From Pseudomonas sp. ICMP22404 (GTDB lineage Bacteria; Pseudomonadota; Gammaproteobacteria; Pseudomonadales; Pseudomonadaceae): a stretch of DNA of 64,000 nt. Position numbers and translations under genes: made by a program. The stretch covers positions 124,001 through 188,000 of the forward strand of contig NZ_VCNG01000002.1 of NCBI RefSeq assembly GCF_006227205.1. Reading direction: 5' to 3'. The first letter of the stretch is position 1, and every line of letters starts with the position of its first letter. The notes under the pieces are model-generated. The model did no database searches, was not told where the DNA came from, and worked only from the letters and a program-made list of their open reading frames with translations. Below, piece by piece: positions 55,040 to 63,441 of the stretch.

Positions 55040-55903
55040 TCAACTCAGCGGATCCCAGCGCTGGGACCAATCGCTGCCGCTCTTGACGACTGTACGCAGC
55101 ACTTCGAACGCCTGTTGCAACGCTGCCGAATCCCGGTCCCGGGAATAGACCAGGTAAGTCGGATAGTTGAATTCCGGTGCCTTGGGCACTCGTTCCAGGA
55201 TGCCGCTGTCCAGGTAGCTCTGCACGACCCGCGTGCGGAAGTAGCCGCTGCCGCCGTTTTCCAGGATGTATTGCAAGGCCAGGGGGCCGAGGTTGAAGGT
55301 GACGGCAGCCTTGGCCTTGTCCGGCAGGGCGGTGTCGTGCTGATGACGGAAATCGATGCCCCAGTCGATGTACACGTAGGGCTCCGGGCAACTGGCCAGC
55401 CGCACCAGGATCAGTTTTTCTTCCAGCAGCTGTTCAACCTGCAGTCTCGGCCAGTATTCGGGTTGATACACCAGCGCGGCATCCAGCAGGCCCAGTTCCA
55501 GCTGTTGCAGCAGTTTCTCGCCGTCGCGGATGTCCATGCGCAAGGCATGGCCGGGAATCGCCTGGCGCAGTTCACGGGCCCAACTGAGCATCAAGGGATT
55601 GCACAGGCTGACCTCGCCGCCGATGTGCAGGACATTGCGATAGCCCTCGGGCAGGGGCAGGTCCCGACGAGCCGCTTCCCAGGTCTGCACGAGCTGATTG
55701 GCGTAGACGACGAAGGCTTCACCGTCGGTGGTCAGTCGCGCACCGGCTCGGTTGCGCACGAACAGCGCGCAACCGAGCTGACTTTCCAGTTTCTGTACCC
55801 GAGCGGTAATCGCCGTCTGGGTGACATGCAGCTTGTCGGCCGCTGCGGCGAGACTGCCGTGGCGGACAATTTCCAGGAAGGTGCGGGCGAGATCGATGTC
55901 CAT
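55040..55903 (-). CDS. LysR-family regulator next to hypX
   Basis: This 287-residue LysR regulator has an N-terminal helix-turn-helix (TFLEIVRHGSLAAAADKLHV then TQTAITARVQKLESQLGCAL) and an effector domain. The start is ATG 55903 (MDIDLARTF), although its ribosome site is weak. It lies 63 bases downstream of the hypX-like gene on the same strand, so the two may form an operon, which is unusual for LysR regulators that normally diverge from their targets. Confidence 0.88.
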   Translation of the reverse strand: MDIDLARTFLEIVRHGSLAAAADKLHVTQTAITARVQKLESQLGCALFVRNRAGARLTTDGEAFVVYANQLVQTWEAARRDLPLPEGYRNVLHIGGEVSLCNPLMLSWARELRQAIPGHALRMDIRDGEKLLQQLELGLLDAALVYQPEYWPRLQVEQLLEEKLILVRLASCPEPYVYIDWGIDFRHQHDTALPDKAKAAVTFNLGPLALQYILENGGSGYFRTRVVQSYLDSGILERVPKAPEFNYPTYLVYSRDRDSAALQQAFEVLRTVVKSGSDWSQRWDPLS

Positions 55904-55966
55904 GGTCGGGCCGATGCGGGGGAAGCGGGCATTGTAAGAGCTGGCACGCCTCCCCGATACCGACAA

Positions 55967-57685
55967 TCACTGGACGGCTTCGGTCTCCGTCATCCGCGCC
56001 CATGGCGCAACCAGGCGTTCCGGCGTGCGACAGGCCTTGCGTTTGAACACGAAGTTGCGGCACTTTTCGGCGAAACCGTGGCGATTCTCCACCATGTCGC
56101 GCTGCATGTGCTGCAGCTCGCCATCCCGACACGCCTGGATCGCCGACAGGCTTCGTTCGGCCTTGCGGGCCCGGATGGCTTCGTAGGCGGGGTCGTGCCA
56201 GGCCCCGTTGGCCCGTTGTAGTAACCACAGGCCAAACTCGTCGGGGCAGCGTGGACCGATCTCCTGGACCATCCCATAGCGCAACGCCTGGCGGGCACTG
56301 ATGGGCAGGCAGTCGTGGGTCAGTGTCCAGGCCCGGTCCGGCCCGACTGCGCGGGGCAGGCTGTAGGTCCAGTATTCGGAGCCGTACAGGCCCATGGTTG
56401 CGTAGTGGGGATTGAGCACGATGTCACTGCGAGCCAGCACGACATCGGCGGCCAGGGCCAGCATCACACCGCCTGCACCGGCATTGCCCGTCAGGCCGCT
56501 GACCACCAACTGCCGGGCGCTCAACAACTCAAGACAGACATCGTCGATGGCCTGGATGTTGGCCCAGGCCTCCAGGCCCGGTTGGGCGGCGGCCTGGATC
56601 ACGTTCAGATGCACACCGTTGGAAAAACTGCCACGCCCGCCGCGGATCAACAGCACCCGAGTATCCCTGGACTTGGCCCAGCGCAGCGCGTCCACCAGGC
56701 GCCGGCATTGCTCGGTGCTCATCGCGCCGTTATAGAACTCGAACGTCAGTTCGCCCACCTGGCCGCATTCCCGGTAGCGAATGGGTTGATAAGCCTCGTC
56801 GCTGAACGGCTCTCGGGCCAATGAGCTGTCGAGCACCGGCACGCCGTCGAGTCGCTCCGACAGGACATGACGTGCCGGCCGCTTGAAGGTCGGTTCGCCG
56901 GGACGCGGTTTCTGGCGCAGGGCGCCGATCCAGAGGCTTGCGTCACCGGTTGCCACCAGCACCGCATCATCACGCACGGCCAGCAGTGTGCCGGGCAGGC
57001 CACGACGGCTATCCAGATGAGCGTCATACAGATAGAACTGGCCGCCGACCAGGCTCGCCAGCACGCCTGGCTGGCCATCGGCGGCGTCGATGCAGCGCTT
57101 GATAAACACGGCGCTGTCGTGCCAGCTGAATGTACGGTCGTCCTGGGTCATGTTCGGTCGCAGGCGCCCGACCACGTCATGGCGGCTGTAATCCAGCGGC
57201 ACCGGGACGAAACCGCCGGCAAACTTTTCCACGACTTCGCGGATGCAGCGGATGGCCGCATCGCTGACCGGGCCGTTATACAACTCTGATTTGCGCAGAC
57301 CTTCGGGCAAGTTGAACTCGCAGCTGGCCCAGATCGGCCCGGCGTCCATTTCCTCCACTGCTTGCAACGCCGTGACGCCCCAGCGTTCGGGTTGCCGCAT
57401 GATGGTCCAGTCCAGCGCGCTGGCACCGCGATCACCGACGATGCCCGGGTGGATGATCACCACCGGCCGGCGGGGATTACGCCACAGTTGTTCGGGGACC
57501 CGGTCCTTGAGAAAGGGGCAGATCACCAGGTCGGCCCCGCTGTGTTCGATTTGCCGGCACACCGAATCCGGATCGGTGAACAGCACCACGCTGGGACGAT
57601 GACCGGCCTCGCGCAGGTCCAGCCATGCACGTTGGGTCAGGCCGTTGAATGCGGTCGATAGCAAAATGATTTTCAATGTGGGCAT
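55967..57685 (-). CDS. hypX: HypX/HoxX-like protein: formyltransferase fused to enoyl-CoA hydratase fold
   Basis: This 572-residue protein matches HypX, which makes CO for the [NiFe]-hydrogenase active site in air by moving a formyl group from formyl-tetrahydrofolate to CoA and then releasing CO from formyl-CoA. The N-terminal formyltransferase has H79-PGIVGDRGASALD92-W; the C-terminal crotonase half (from about 285) has GGRGSFSNGVHLN, GNAGAGGVMLALAAD and NPHYATMGLYGSEYWTY. ATG 57685 follows AAGGAAGGG. No hydrogenase or other hyp gene is in the window, so its role here is open. Confidence 0.85.
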   Translation of the reverse strand: MPTLKIILLSTAFNGLTQRAWLDLREAGHRPSVVLFTDPDSVCRQIEHSGADLVICPFLKDRVPEQLWRNPRRPVVIIHPGIVGDRGASALDWTIMRQPERWGVTALQAVEEMDAGPIWASCEFNLPEGLRKSELYNGPVSDAAIRCIREVVEKFAGGFVPVPLDYSRHDVVGRLRPNMTQDDRTFSWHDSAVFIKRCIDAADGQPGVLASLVGGQFYLYDAHLDSRRGLPGTLLAVRDDAVLVATGDASLWIGALRQKPRPGEPTFKRPARHVLSERLDGVPVLDSSLAREPFSDEAYQPIRYRECGQVGELTFEFYNGAMSTEQCRRLVDALRWAKSRDTRVLLIRGGRGSFSNGVHLNVIQAAAQPGLEAWANIQAIDDVCLELLSARQLVVSGLTGNAGAGGVMLALAADVVLARSDIVLNPHYATMGLYGSEYWTYSLPRAVGPDRAWTLTHDCLPISARQALRYGMVQEIGPRCPDEFGLWLLQRANGAWHDPAYEAIRARKAERSLSAIQACRDGELQHMQRDMVENRHGFAEKCRNFVFKRKACRTPERLVAPWARMTETEAVQ

Positions 57686-57837
57686 GAAATTCCCTTCCTT
57701 GAGATAAACGAGTGCCAGCTCCCGATGAGCCGTCCTTGGCATCTGATGGAGGCGCTAAGTTAGCGGTTGGAAGGCGAGGGGCAACTGACCGGGATCAAGG
57801 TTGCGTGTGCTGGGCGAAATCGGGGGAGGCAGAAACG

Positions 57838-57864
57838 CGAATCCCGCCACGGGGGCGGGATTCG
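57838..57864 (-). terminator. Hairpin after the SCP2 gene
   Basis: CGAATCCCGCC and GGCGGGATTCG, exact complements, form an 11-base stem with a 5-base loop. On the minus strand only a short T-rich stretch follows (CGTTTC), so it is a weak terminator. Confidence 0.5.
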
Positions 57865-57899
57865 TTACAGCCGAGGGCACCCTGGGAAGGTGCGCAGGC

Positions 57900-58217
57900 T
57901 CAGGCCGGGAACAGCTCGGAGAGCTTCATCGACAGCATCATGTCGCCTTCGACACGCAGTTTGCCGCCCATGAACGCTTGCATGCCGTCGGTTTCACCGC
58001 TGACGATGCCCTTGAGGGTTTCGCTGTCCATCACCAGCGTGCAGTTGGCGTCGGCATTCTCGCCTTCCTGCAATTCACAGGTACCGTCCTTGACGATCAG
58101 GGCGTACTGCTTGTCTTCGTCGGTGATGTTGAAACCGAATACCAGGTCCAGGCCGGCAGCGGCAGCTGGGTTGAATTTTTCTTTCATCTTTTGTACGGCG
58201 TCGACTACGGAGGTCAT
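57900..58217 (-). CDS. SCP2 sterol-binding-like domain protein
   Basis: This 105-residue single-domain protein of the SCP2 family binds lipids in a hydrophobic tunnel. It ends GKLRVEGDMMLSMKLSELF, the usual SCP2 C-terminus. In bacteria its partner lipid is unknown. ATG 58217 follows AAGGAT. It lies 52 bases after the histidine phosphatase gene on the same strand, probably one operon. Confidence 0.92.
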   Translation of the reverse strand: MTSVVDAVQKMKEKFNPAAAAGLDLVFGFNITDEDKQYALIVKDGTCELQEGENADANCTLVMDSETLKGIVSGETDGMQAFMGGKLRVEGDMMLSMKLSELFPA

Positions 58218-58269
58218 GGTTTCGATCCTTATCGGGTTGATACAGCAAGGGTCTACGATTAATTCGGCC

Positions 58270-58980
58270 TCAACGGTAGGTGATGAGGTCCGGGGTCTTC
58301 AGCAGTTGCAGATGAGCATGGCTGTTGAAGGAAGCCAGGGCCACGTCGCGCCCCCTGAATTTCAGGTGGTTGAGCGAGGTGTTGACGATTTGCCAGTTCA
58401 GTTCGAAGGCCTGTCGGGCCGGTATCCGGGTGATCAGGTGGAGCAGGGCGGTAATTGTGCCGCCGGACGTGAACACGGCGATCTTGTGGCTGTTGTCGGC
58501 CTGTTCCAGGATGCGCTGCAGGCCGGCCTGGACCCGCTCGACGAAACCCAGCCAGCTCTCCAGCCCGGGCGGGTCGTACTGGCCGCTGAGCCAACGCTCG
58601 ACCACCAGCGCGAAGATGCGCTGGAATTCGGCGCGGTTCTGCGCCGCATTGCGCAGGATGTACAGGGCCTCGGGTTCCTGGGGCAGCATGTCCGGCAGCA
58701 GGGCTCGGATCACGGCGTCGGCATCGAATTCGTTGAACGCGGAGTCGGTTTCCACCTCGGGAACCGGCAGCCCGGCGGCGGACATCTGGCCCAGGGCGCC
58801 GGTGGCGGTATCCTGCTGCCGACGCAGGTCGCCCGAGAGGCAACGATCGAACACGACACCCAGCTCCGCCAGGTGGTTACCCAGCATCTGTGCCTGGCGG
58901 ACGCCATTGGGTGAAAGGACATCGTAGTCGTCCGCACCAAAGGAGGCCTGGCCATGTCGAATCAGATAGATACTGCCCAC
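58270..58980 (-). CDS. Histidine phosphatase family protein
   Basis: This 236-residue phosphatase of the phosphoglycerate-mutase-like superfamily has the phospho-accepting His in IYLIRHGQASFG at the N-terminus, a conserved Arg in LSGDLRRQQDT and the second His/Ser region VFTSGGTITALLHLI. The T in SGGT differs from the common second His (SHGG), so activity may be altered. The start is GTG 58980 (MGSIYLIRHG), as RHG lies eight residues in; longer readings overlap the sohB promoter. Confidence 0.85.
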   Translation of the reverse strand: MGSIYLIRHGQASFGADDYDVLSPNGVRQAQMLGNHLAELGVVFDRCLSGDLRRQQDTATGALGQMSAAGLPVPEVETDSAFNEFDADAVIRALLPDMLPQEPEALYILRNAAQNRAEFQRIFALVVERWLSGQYDPPGLESWLGFVERVQAGLQRILEQADNSHKIAVFTSGGTITALLHLITRIPARQAFELNWQIVNTSLNHLKFRGRDVALASFNSHAHLQLLKTPDLITYR

Positions 58981-59212
58981 GTCCGCGTCATCCCGGTACG
59001 TTGAAGGTTTGGCGAGGTTATGAGGATGGCGGTGAGCTGTCAATGAAAAAACATACGCTTGTTTGAAATGTCCGTTACAGCCTTGTCCTGCCTGGTCCGG
59101 GCTTAAGGTAACCACAGGTTTCCCGGCTGGTAGCGACGCAGGCGCATGGGTATGCTGGGAGCGTTTAATGTCCGCCCTCGAGCGGCGAGTCGAGAATCAA
59201 TTAGGAGTGATC

Positions 59213-60244
59213 GTGGAGTTCTTTATCGAATACGCCGGCTTTCTGGCCAAGACCGTGACGCTGGTCATCGCCATCCTGGTGGTGCTGGCCAGTTTTGCTG
59301 CCCTGCGCAGCAAGGGGCGGCGCAAGTCGGCCGGCCAGTTGCAGGTGAGCAAACTCAACGATTTCTACAAGGGGCTTCGCGAGCGCCTGGAACAGACACT
59401 GCTGGACAAGGATCAGCTCAAGGCCCTGCGCAAGCGCGAAGGCAAGGCTGAGAAAGCGCAGAAGAAACAGAAGGAAAAACCGACGGCCAAGCCCCGGGTG
59501 TTCGTGCTGGACTTCGACGGCGACATCAAGGCATCGGCCACCGAGAGCCTGCGTCATGAAATCACCGCGCTGTTGACCCTGGCAACGCCGAAGGACGAAG
59601 TGGTGCTGCGCCTGGAAAGCGGTGGCGGCATGGTGCACAGCTATGGACTGGCCTCGTCGCAACTGGTGCGGATCCGTCAGGCCGGCGTACCGCTGACCGT
59701 GTGCATCGACAAAGTCGCGGCCAGTGGCGGGTACATGATGGCCTGCATCGGCGAGAAGATCATCAGCGCACCTTTCGCCATCCTCGGCTCCATCGGCGTC
59801 GTGGCCCAGTTGCCGAACGTCAACCGCCTGCTGAAGAAGCATGACATCGACTTCGAAGTCCTGACCGCCGGCGAGTACAAGCGTACGCTGACGGTGTTCG
59901 GCGAAAATACCGAGAAGGGCCGGGAGAAATTCCAGCAGGACCTGGACATCACCCACGACTTGTTCAAGAGCTTCGTGTCCAACTACCGCCCGCAACTGGC
60001 CATTGATGAAGTGGCGACCGGCGAGGTCTGGCTGGGTGTCGCCGCGCTCGGCAAACATCTGGTGGACGAGTTGAAGACCAGCGACGAATACCTGGCCGAA
60101 CGCGCCAAGAGCGCCGAGCTGTACCACCTGCACTATGCCGAACGCAAAAGCCTGCAGGAGCGCGTCGGCATGGCTGCCAGCGGCTCAGTGGACCGTGTTC
60201 TGTTGAGCTGGTGGAGCCGGTTGACCCAGCAGCGGTTCTGGTAA
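59213..60244 (+). CDS. sohB: SohB, S49-family inner-membrane peptidase
   Basis: This 343-residue protein has one N-terminal membrane anchor (about 9-30) followed by a charged linker and a S49 peptidase domain with nucleophile S171 in KVAASGGYMMACIGE and general-base K223 in GEYKRTLTVFG, the SppA/SohB Ser-Lys dyad. It acts as a periplasmic protease. The start is GTG 59213 with GGAG at good spacing; earlier in-frame codons lack a site. It is divergent from the histidine phosphatase gene. Confidence 0.93.
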   Translation: MEFFIEYAGFLAKTVTLVIAILVVLASFAALRSKGRRKSAGQLQVSKLNDFYKGLRERLEQTLLDKDQLKALRKREGKAEKAQKKQKEKPTAKPRVFVLDFDGDIKASATESLRHEITALLTLATPKDEVVLRLESGGGMVHSYGLASSQLVRIRQAGVPLTVCIDKVAASGGYMMACIGEKIISAPFAILGSIGVVAQLPNVNRLLKKHDIDFEVLTAGEYKRTLTVFGENTEKGREKFQQDLDITHDLFKSFVSNYRPQLAIDEVATGEVWLGVAALGKHLVDELKTSDEYLAERAKSAELYHLHYAERKSLQERVGMAASGSVDRVLLSWWSRLTQQRFW

Positions 60245-60258
60245 CTCTGCTCTCAATC

Positions 60259-60353
60259 CCTGTGGGAGCGAGCCTGCTCGCGATAGCAGTCTGTCAGTCA
60301 CTGCAGCATCGACTGAATCACCGCCATCGCGAGCAGGCTCGCTCCCACAGGGG
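60259..60353. repeat. REP pair (type 1), inverted
   Basis: GTGGGAGCGAGCCTGCTCGCG and its inverse, about 45 bases apart, just downstream of sohB and before the shared terminator. Confidence 0.87.
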
Positions 60354-60375
60354 CTTTGGTGGTTGCCGGAAAATG

Positions 60376-60415
60376 AAAAAGCCCTGAGCCGGAATATCCG
60401 GGTCAGGGCTTTTTT
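60376..60415. terminator. Bidirectional terminator between sohB and the DUF934 gene
   Basis: AAAAAGCCCTGA-CCGG and its complement form a long stem with T runs on both strands, serving the convergent sohB and cysI-DUF934 transcripts. Confidence 0.9.
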
Positions 60416-60426
60416 ATGCAACGGGC

Positions 60427-60921
60427 TCAGCGGCGACGAAACAGCGGCAGCGGTTCGTCAGTGGCGGCCTGGTAGGTCACCGAGAAGTCCTTGAGGCTTT
60501 CGAGGGCTTCGTAGGGGTCCTTGTCGGCGCGCAGGGCGAACGCGTCGAAACCGCAGCGGCGCATGTAGAACAGCTGGTCGCGCAGCACATCGCCAATGGC
60601 CCGCAGTTCGCCCTTGAAGCCGTAGCGATCACGCAGCAGGCGGGCGTTGGAGTAGCTGCGGCCGTCGGTGAAGGCCGGGAAGTTCAGGGCGATGACCTGG
60701 AGCTGATTGGCGTCGTCGCCGATCTCTTCCGCTTCTTCGTCGGCATCCAGCCACACGCCCAGGCCGCCATCGCGGGCCTTGAGGGCACGGGAATGATCAC
60801 GCCACAGGGCCAGGGGGACGATCAGGTCGTCGCAGTTGGAAATACCATCGAGGGTCGCGTCCTTCGGCAGCAGGTGCCAGGTTTCGTCGATGACCTCGTT
60901 GTTCTTAATGATTCGCTGCAT
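60427..60921 (-). CDS. DUF934 protein, partner of sulfite reductase
   Basis: This 164-residue protein of the DUF934 family is almost always encoded directly after a cysI-type hemoprotein in pseudomonads and rhizobia, and is presumed to assist sulfate assimilation. Conserved segments include FPAFTDGRSYSNARLLRDR and LFYMRRCGFDAF. ATG 60921 follows AAGGA and overlaps the end of cysI by 17 bases, showing coupling. A terminator follows. Confidence 0.92.
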   Translation of the reverse strand: MQRIIKNNEVIDETWHLLPKDATLDGISNCDDLIVPLALWRDHSRALKARDGGLGVWLDADEEAEEIGDDANQLQVIALNFPAFTDGRSYSNARLLRDRYGFKGELRAIGDVLRDQLFYMRRCGFDAFALRADKDPYEALESLKDFSVTYQAATDEPLPLFRRR

Positions 60922-62557
60922 AGACGCGTTCCTTGAAGAGGTCGATGCCGATACGTTGGTAAGTGTCGATGAAACGCTCGTCTTCGGTACGTTGTTCGAT
61001 GTACACGTCGATCAGCTTCTCGATCACGTCTGGCATATCGTCCTGGGCAAACGAAGGCCCGAGGATCTTGCCCAGGCTGGCGTCGCGGCTGCCGCTGCCA
61101 CCCAGGGAGACCTGGTAGAACTCTTCGCCTTTCTTGTCCACGCCCAGGATGCCGATGTGGCCGACGTGGTGGTGACCGCAGGCGTTCATGCAACCGGAAA
61201 TGTTCAGGTCCAGTTCGCCGATGTCGAACAGGTAGTCCAGATCGTCGAAACGGCGCTGGATCGATTCGGCGATCGGGATCGACTTGGCGTTGGCCAGGGA
61301 GCAGAAATCGCCGCCCGGGCAGCAGATCATGTCGGTCAGCAGGCCAATGTTCGGTGTGGCGAAACCCTGCTCGCGCAACTCGCCCCACAGGGTGAACAAC
61401 TGGCTCTGTTCGACGTCGGCCAGGATGATGTTCTGCTCGTGGGACGTGCGCAGCTGACCGAAGCTGTAGCGGTCGGCCAGATCGGCCACGGCGTCCAGCT
61501 GCTTGTCGGTGATGTCGCCCGGCGCAACGCCGGTCGGCTTCAGGGACAAGGTGACCGCGATGTAGCCAGGCTTCTTGTGGGTCAGGGTGTTGCGGCTGCG
61601 CCAACGGGCGAAGCCCGGATGTTCCTTGTCGAGTGCTGCGAAGTCCTGGTTGTCCAAGGCCTTGTATTGCGGGTCGACGAAGTGTTTGGCCACGCGGTGG
61701 ACTTCAGCTTCGGTCAGGGTGGTCTGACCGCCACGCAGGTGAACCATTTCGGCTTCGACCTTCTCGGCGAACACTTCAGGTGTCAGGGCCTTGACCAGGA
61801 TCTTGATCCGCGCCTTGTACTTGTTGTCGCGACGGCCATAGCGGTTGTACACCCGCAGGATGGCGTCGAGGTAGCTCAGCAGGTCCTGCCAGGGCAGGAA
61901 CTCATTGATGAATGCACCCACCACCGGCGTGCGACCGAGGCCACCGCCCACCAGCACGCGGAAGCCCAGCTCGCCCGCAGCGTTGTAGACCGCCTCCAGG
62001 CCGATGTCGTGGACTTCGATGGCGGCGCGGTCCGAGGTCGAGCCGTTGATGGCAATCTTGAACTTGCGCGGCAGGTAGGCGAATTCCGGGTGGAACGTGG
62101 TCCACTGACGGACGATCTCGCACCATGGACGTGGGTCGATCAACTCATCGGCCGCGACACCGGCGAACTGGTCGGTGGTGACGTTGCGCAGGCAGTTGCC
62201 GCTGGTCTGGATCGCGTGCATTTGCACGGTGGCCAGCTCAGCCAGGATCTCGGGGACATCTTCCAGGGCCGGCCAGTTGTACTGGACGTTCTGCCGCGTA
62301 CTGATGTGGGCGTAGCCCTTGTCGTAGTCGCGGGCAATCTGGGCCAGCTTGCGCACCTGGCGTGCGGTCAGTTGGCCGTAAGGCACCGCCACCCGCAGCA
62401 TCGGGGCGAAACGCTGGATGTACAGGCCGTTCTGCAGGCGCAGAGGGCGGAATTCTTCTTCGCTCAGCTCGCCTGCCAGATAGCGTCGGGTCTGATCACG
62501 GAACTGCTTGACGCGGTCCTCGATGATCCGCTGATCGTACTCGTCATATACGTACAT
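60905..62557 (-). CDS. cysI: Sulfite reductase, hemoprotein (siroheme/4Fe-4S)
   Basis: This 550-residue nitrite/sulfite reductase reduces sulfite to sulfide in cysteine synthesis. It has paired ferredoxin-like halves and the cluster/siroheme cysteines in CCPGGDFCSLA and SGCMNACGHH. No cysJ flavoprotein is adjacent, suggesting ferredoxin as donor, as for PA1838-type enzymes. The start is ATG 62557 (MYVYDEYDQ), matching family members; in-frame codons to 62647 are likely untranslated. Confidence 0.94.
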   Translation of the reverse strand: MYVYDEYDQRIIEDRVKQFRDQTRRYLAGELSEEEFRPLRLQNGLYIQRFAPMLRVAVPYGQLTARQVRKLAQIARDYDKGYAHISTRQNVQYNWPALEDVPEILAELATVQMHAIQTSGNCLRNVTTDQFAGVAADELIDPRPWCEIVRQWTTFHPEFAYLPRKFKIAINGSTSDRAAIEVHDIGLEAVYNAAGELGFRVLVGGGLGRTPVVGAFINEFLPWQDLLSYLDAILRVYNRYGRRDNKYKARIKILVKALTPEVFAEKVEAEMVHLRGGQTTLTEAEVHRVAKHFVDPQYKALDNQDFAALDKEHPGFARWRSRNTLTHKKPGYIAVTLSLKPTGVAPGDITDKQLDAVADLADRYSFGQLRTSHEQNIILADVEQSQLFTLWGELREQGFATPNIGLLTDMICCPGGDFCSLANAKSIPIAESIQRRFDDLDYLFDIGELDLNISGCMNACGHHHVGHIGILGVDKKGEEFYQVSLGGSGSRDASLGKILGPSFAQDDMPDVIEKLIDVYIEQRTEDERFIDTYQRIGIDLFKERVYAANH

Positions 62558-62848
62558 ATAAGTCTCGGTCTCAGGCTTGGGCCGATCAGAAACAGCTGCG
62601 TATTGGCTCGCTGGAATCGGGTTCTGCCTCGGCAATTCTGCGCGCACGGCCGCGCACTCCTAAAGGAGCCGGTGCACGATACCTGTTTTGAGTTATGCGC
62701 AAAAGTGATGTTTGAGTATATGTAAAGAACCAAATGACCTAATGGGGTCTATCGGCATGGAACCCACATTTGTCGTATGGGCAATCATCGTCTTAACTGT
62801 GGTCGAGTCCCTATGCAATCACCTAAAAAACCGACAAGAGGCGATGCA
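62558..62848. other. Divergent region upstream of cysI
   Basis: 291 bases between cysI and the small membrane gene. The A/T-rich stretch at 62690-62730 likely holds the cysI promoter and CysB sites, but no clear boxes are visible. A short palindrome (CTCCTAAAGGAG) lies near 62657. Confidence 0.4.
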
Positions 62849-62962
62849 ATGAGCAATCCGACCAAAGCAAGGAAAAGCGACAGCACTGTTGATGCCTGGG
62901 CCATTCTGTTCCTGATAATCCTGGTGGTAGGCACGGCGGTGTTCTGGGTCAGTCATCAGTAA
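62849..62962 (+). CDS. Small single-span membrane protein
   Basis: This 37-residue protein has a charged N-terminus (MSNPTKARKSDSTVD) and one hydrophobic helix (AWAILFLIILVVGTAVFWV). ATG 62849 has AGAGG 8 bases upstream. Similar tiny proteins occur, to my recollection, near cysI in Pseudomonas. Function is unknown. Confidence 0.65.
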   Translation: MSNPTKARKSDSTVDAWAILFLIILVVGTAVFWVSHQ

Positions 62963-63013
62963 TCGGTCGTCCAACGCAATAAAAACCTGCCGGACCAGGC
63001 CTGTGAGAGCAGG

Positions 63014-63100
63014 CCTGTGGGAGCAAAGCTTGCTCGCGATGAACGATGACGCGGTCTCGACCGTGTCGTTTGCGTCGCGAGCAAGCTTTGCTCCCACAGG
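63014..63100. repeat. REP pair (type 1), inverted
   Basis: GTGGGAGCAAAGCTTGCTCGCGA and its inverse, about 40 bases apart, between the small membrane gene and the DUF2970 gene. Confidence 0.85.
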
Positions 63101-63135
63101 CTAGTTCCCACAGGAGGTTGATGTGCAGACCCTTG

Positions 63136-63354
63136 CTATAGCCCCGCCAGATGCACCACCAGCTTGACGATGCCAAACAGCGTCAGGGCGAAGATCACCG
63201 TGAACGCGATCCCCAGGATCACGAAGTGACTTGGTTTGCCGTGGGTGAAGTCACGGGCGCGGTTCTTGCCGCTCTGCACGCCGAAGGCGGCGGCCAGTAC
63301 GCTGTGCATCATCTGCAGCAGGGTTGGCGGCTTGTTGTCGACTGGATCGTCCAT
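63136..63354 (-). CDS. DUF2970 membrane protein
   Basis: This 72-residue protein matches DUF2970: a soluble N-terminal part with TLLQMMHSVLAAAFGVQSGK followed by one membrane helix (VILGIAFTVIFALTLFGIVKL). ATG 63354 (MDDPVDNK) follows GAGGG; an ATG six codons earlier has no site. It lies after the metH terminator on the same strand. Function is unknown. Confidence 0.85.
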   Translation of the reverse strand: MDDPVDNKPPTLLQMMHSVLAAAFGVQSGKNRARDFTHGKPSHFVILGIAFTVIFALTLFGIVKLVVHLAGL

Positions 63355-63401
63355 AAATCCCTCGTCTGCCATGGGTATGGGACAAGCATAGACAACCCGT
63401 G

Positions 63402-63438
63402 AAAAAAAGGATCACGGCCGTTGCCGACCGTGATCCTT
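63402..63438 (-). terminator. Rho-independent terminator of metH
   Basis: AAGGATCACGG and CCGTGATCCTT, exact complements, form an 11-base stem with a 10-base loop; on the minus strand it is followed by seven T. It lies right after the metH stop. Confidence 0.9.
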
Positions 63439-63441
63439 CAC

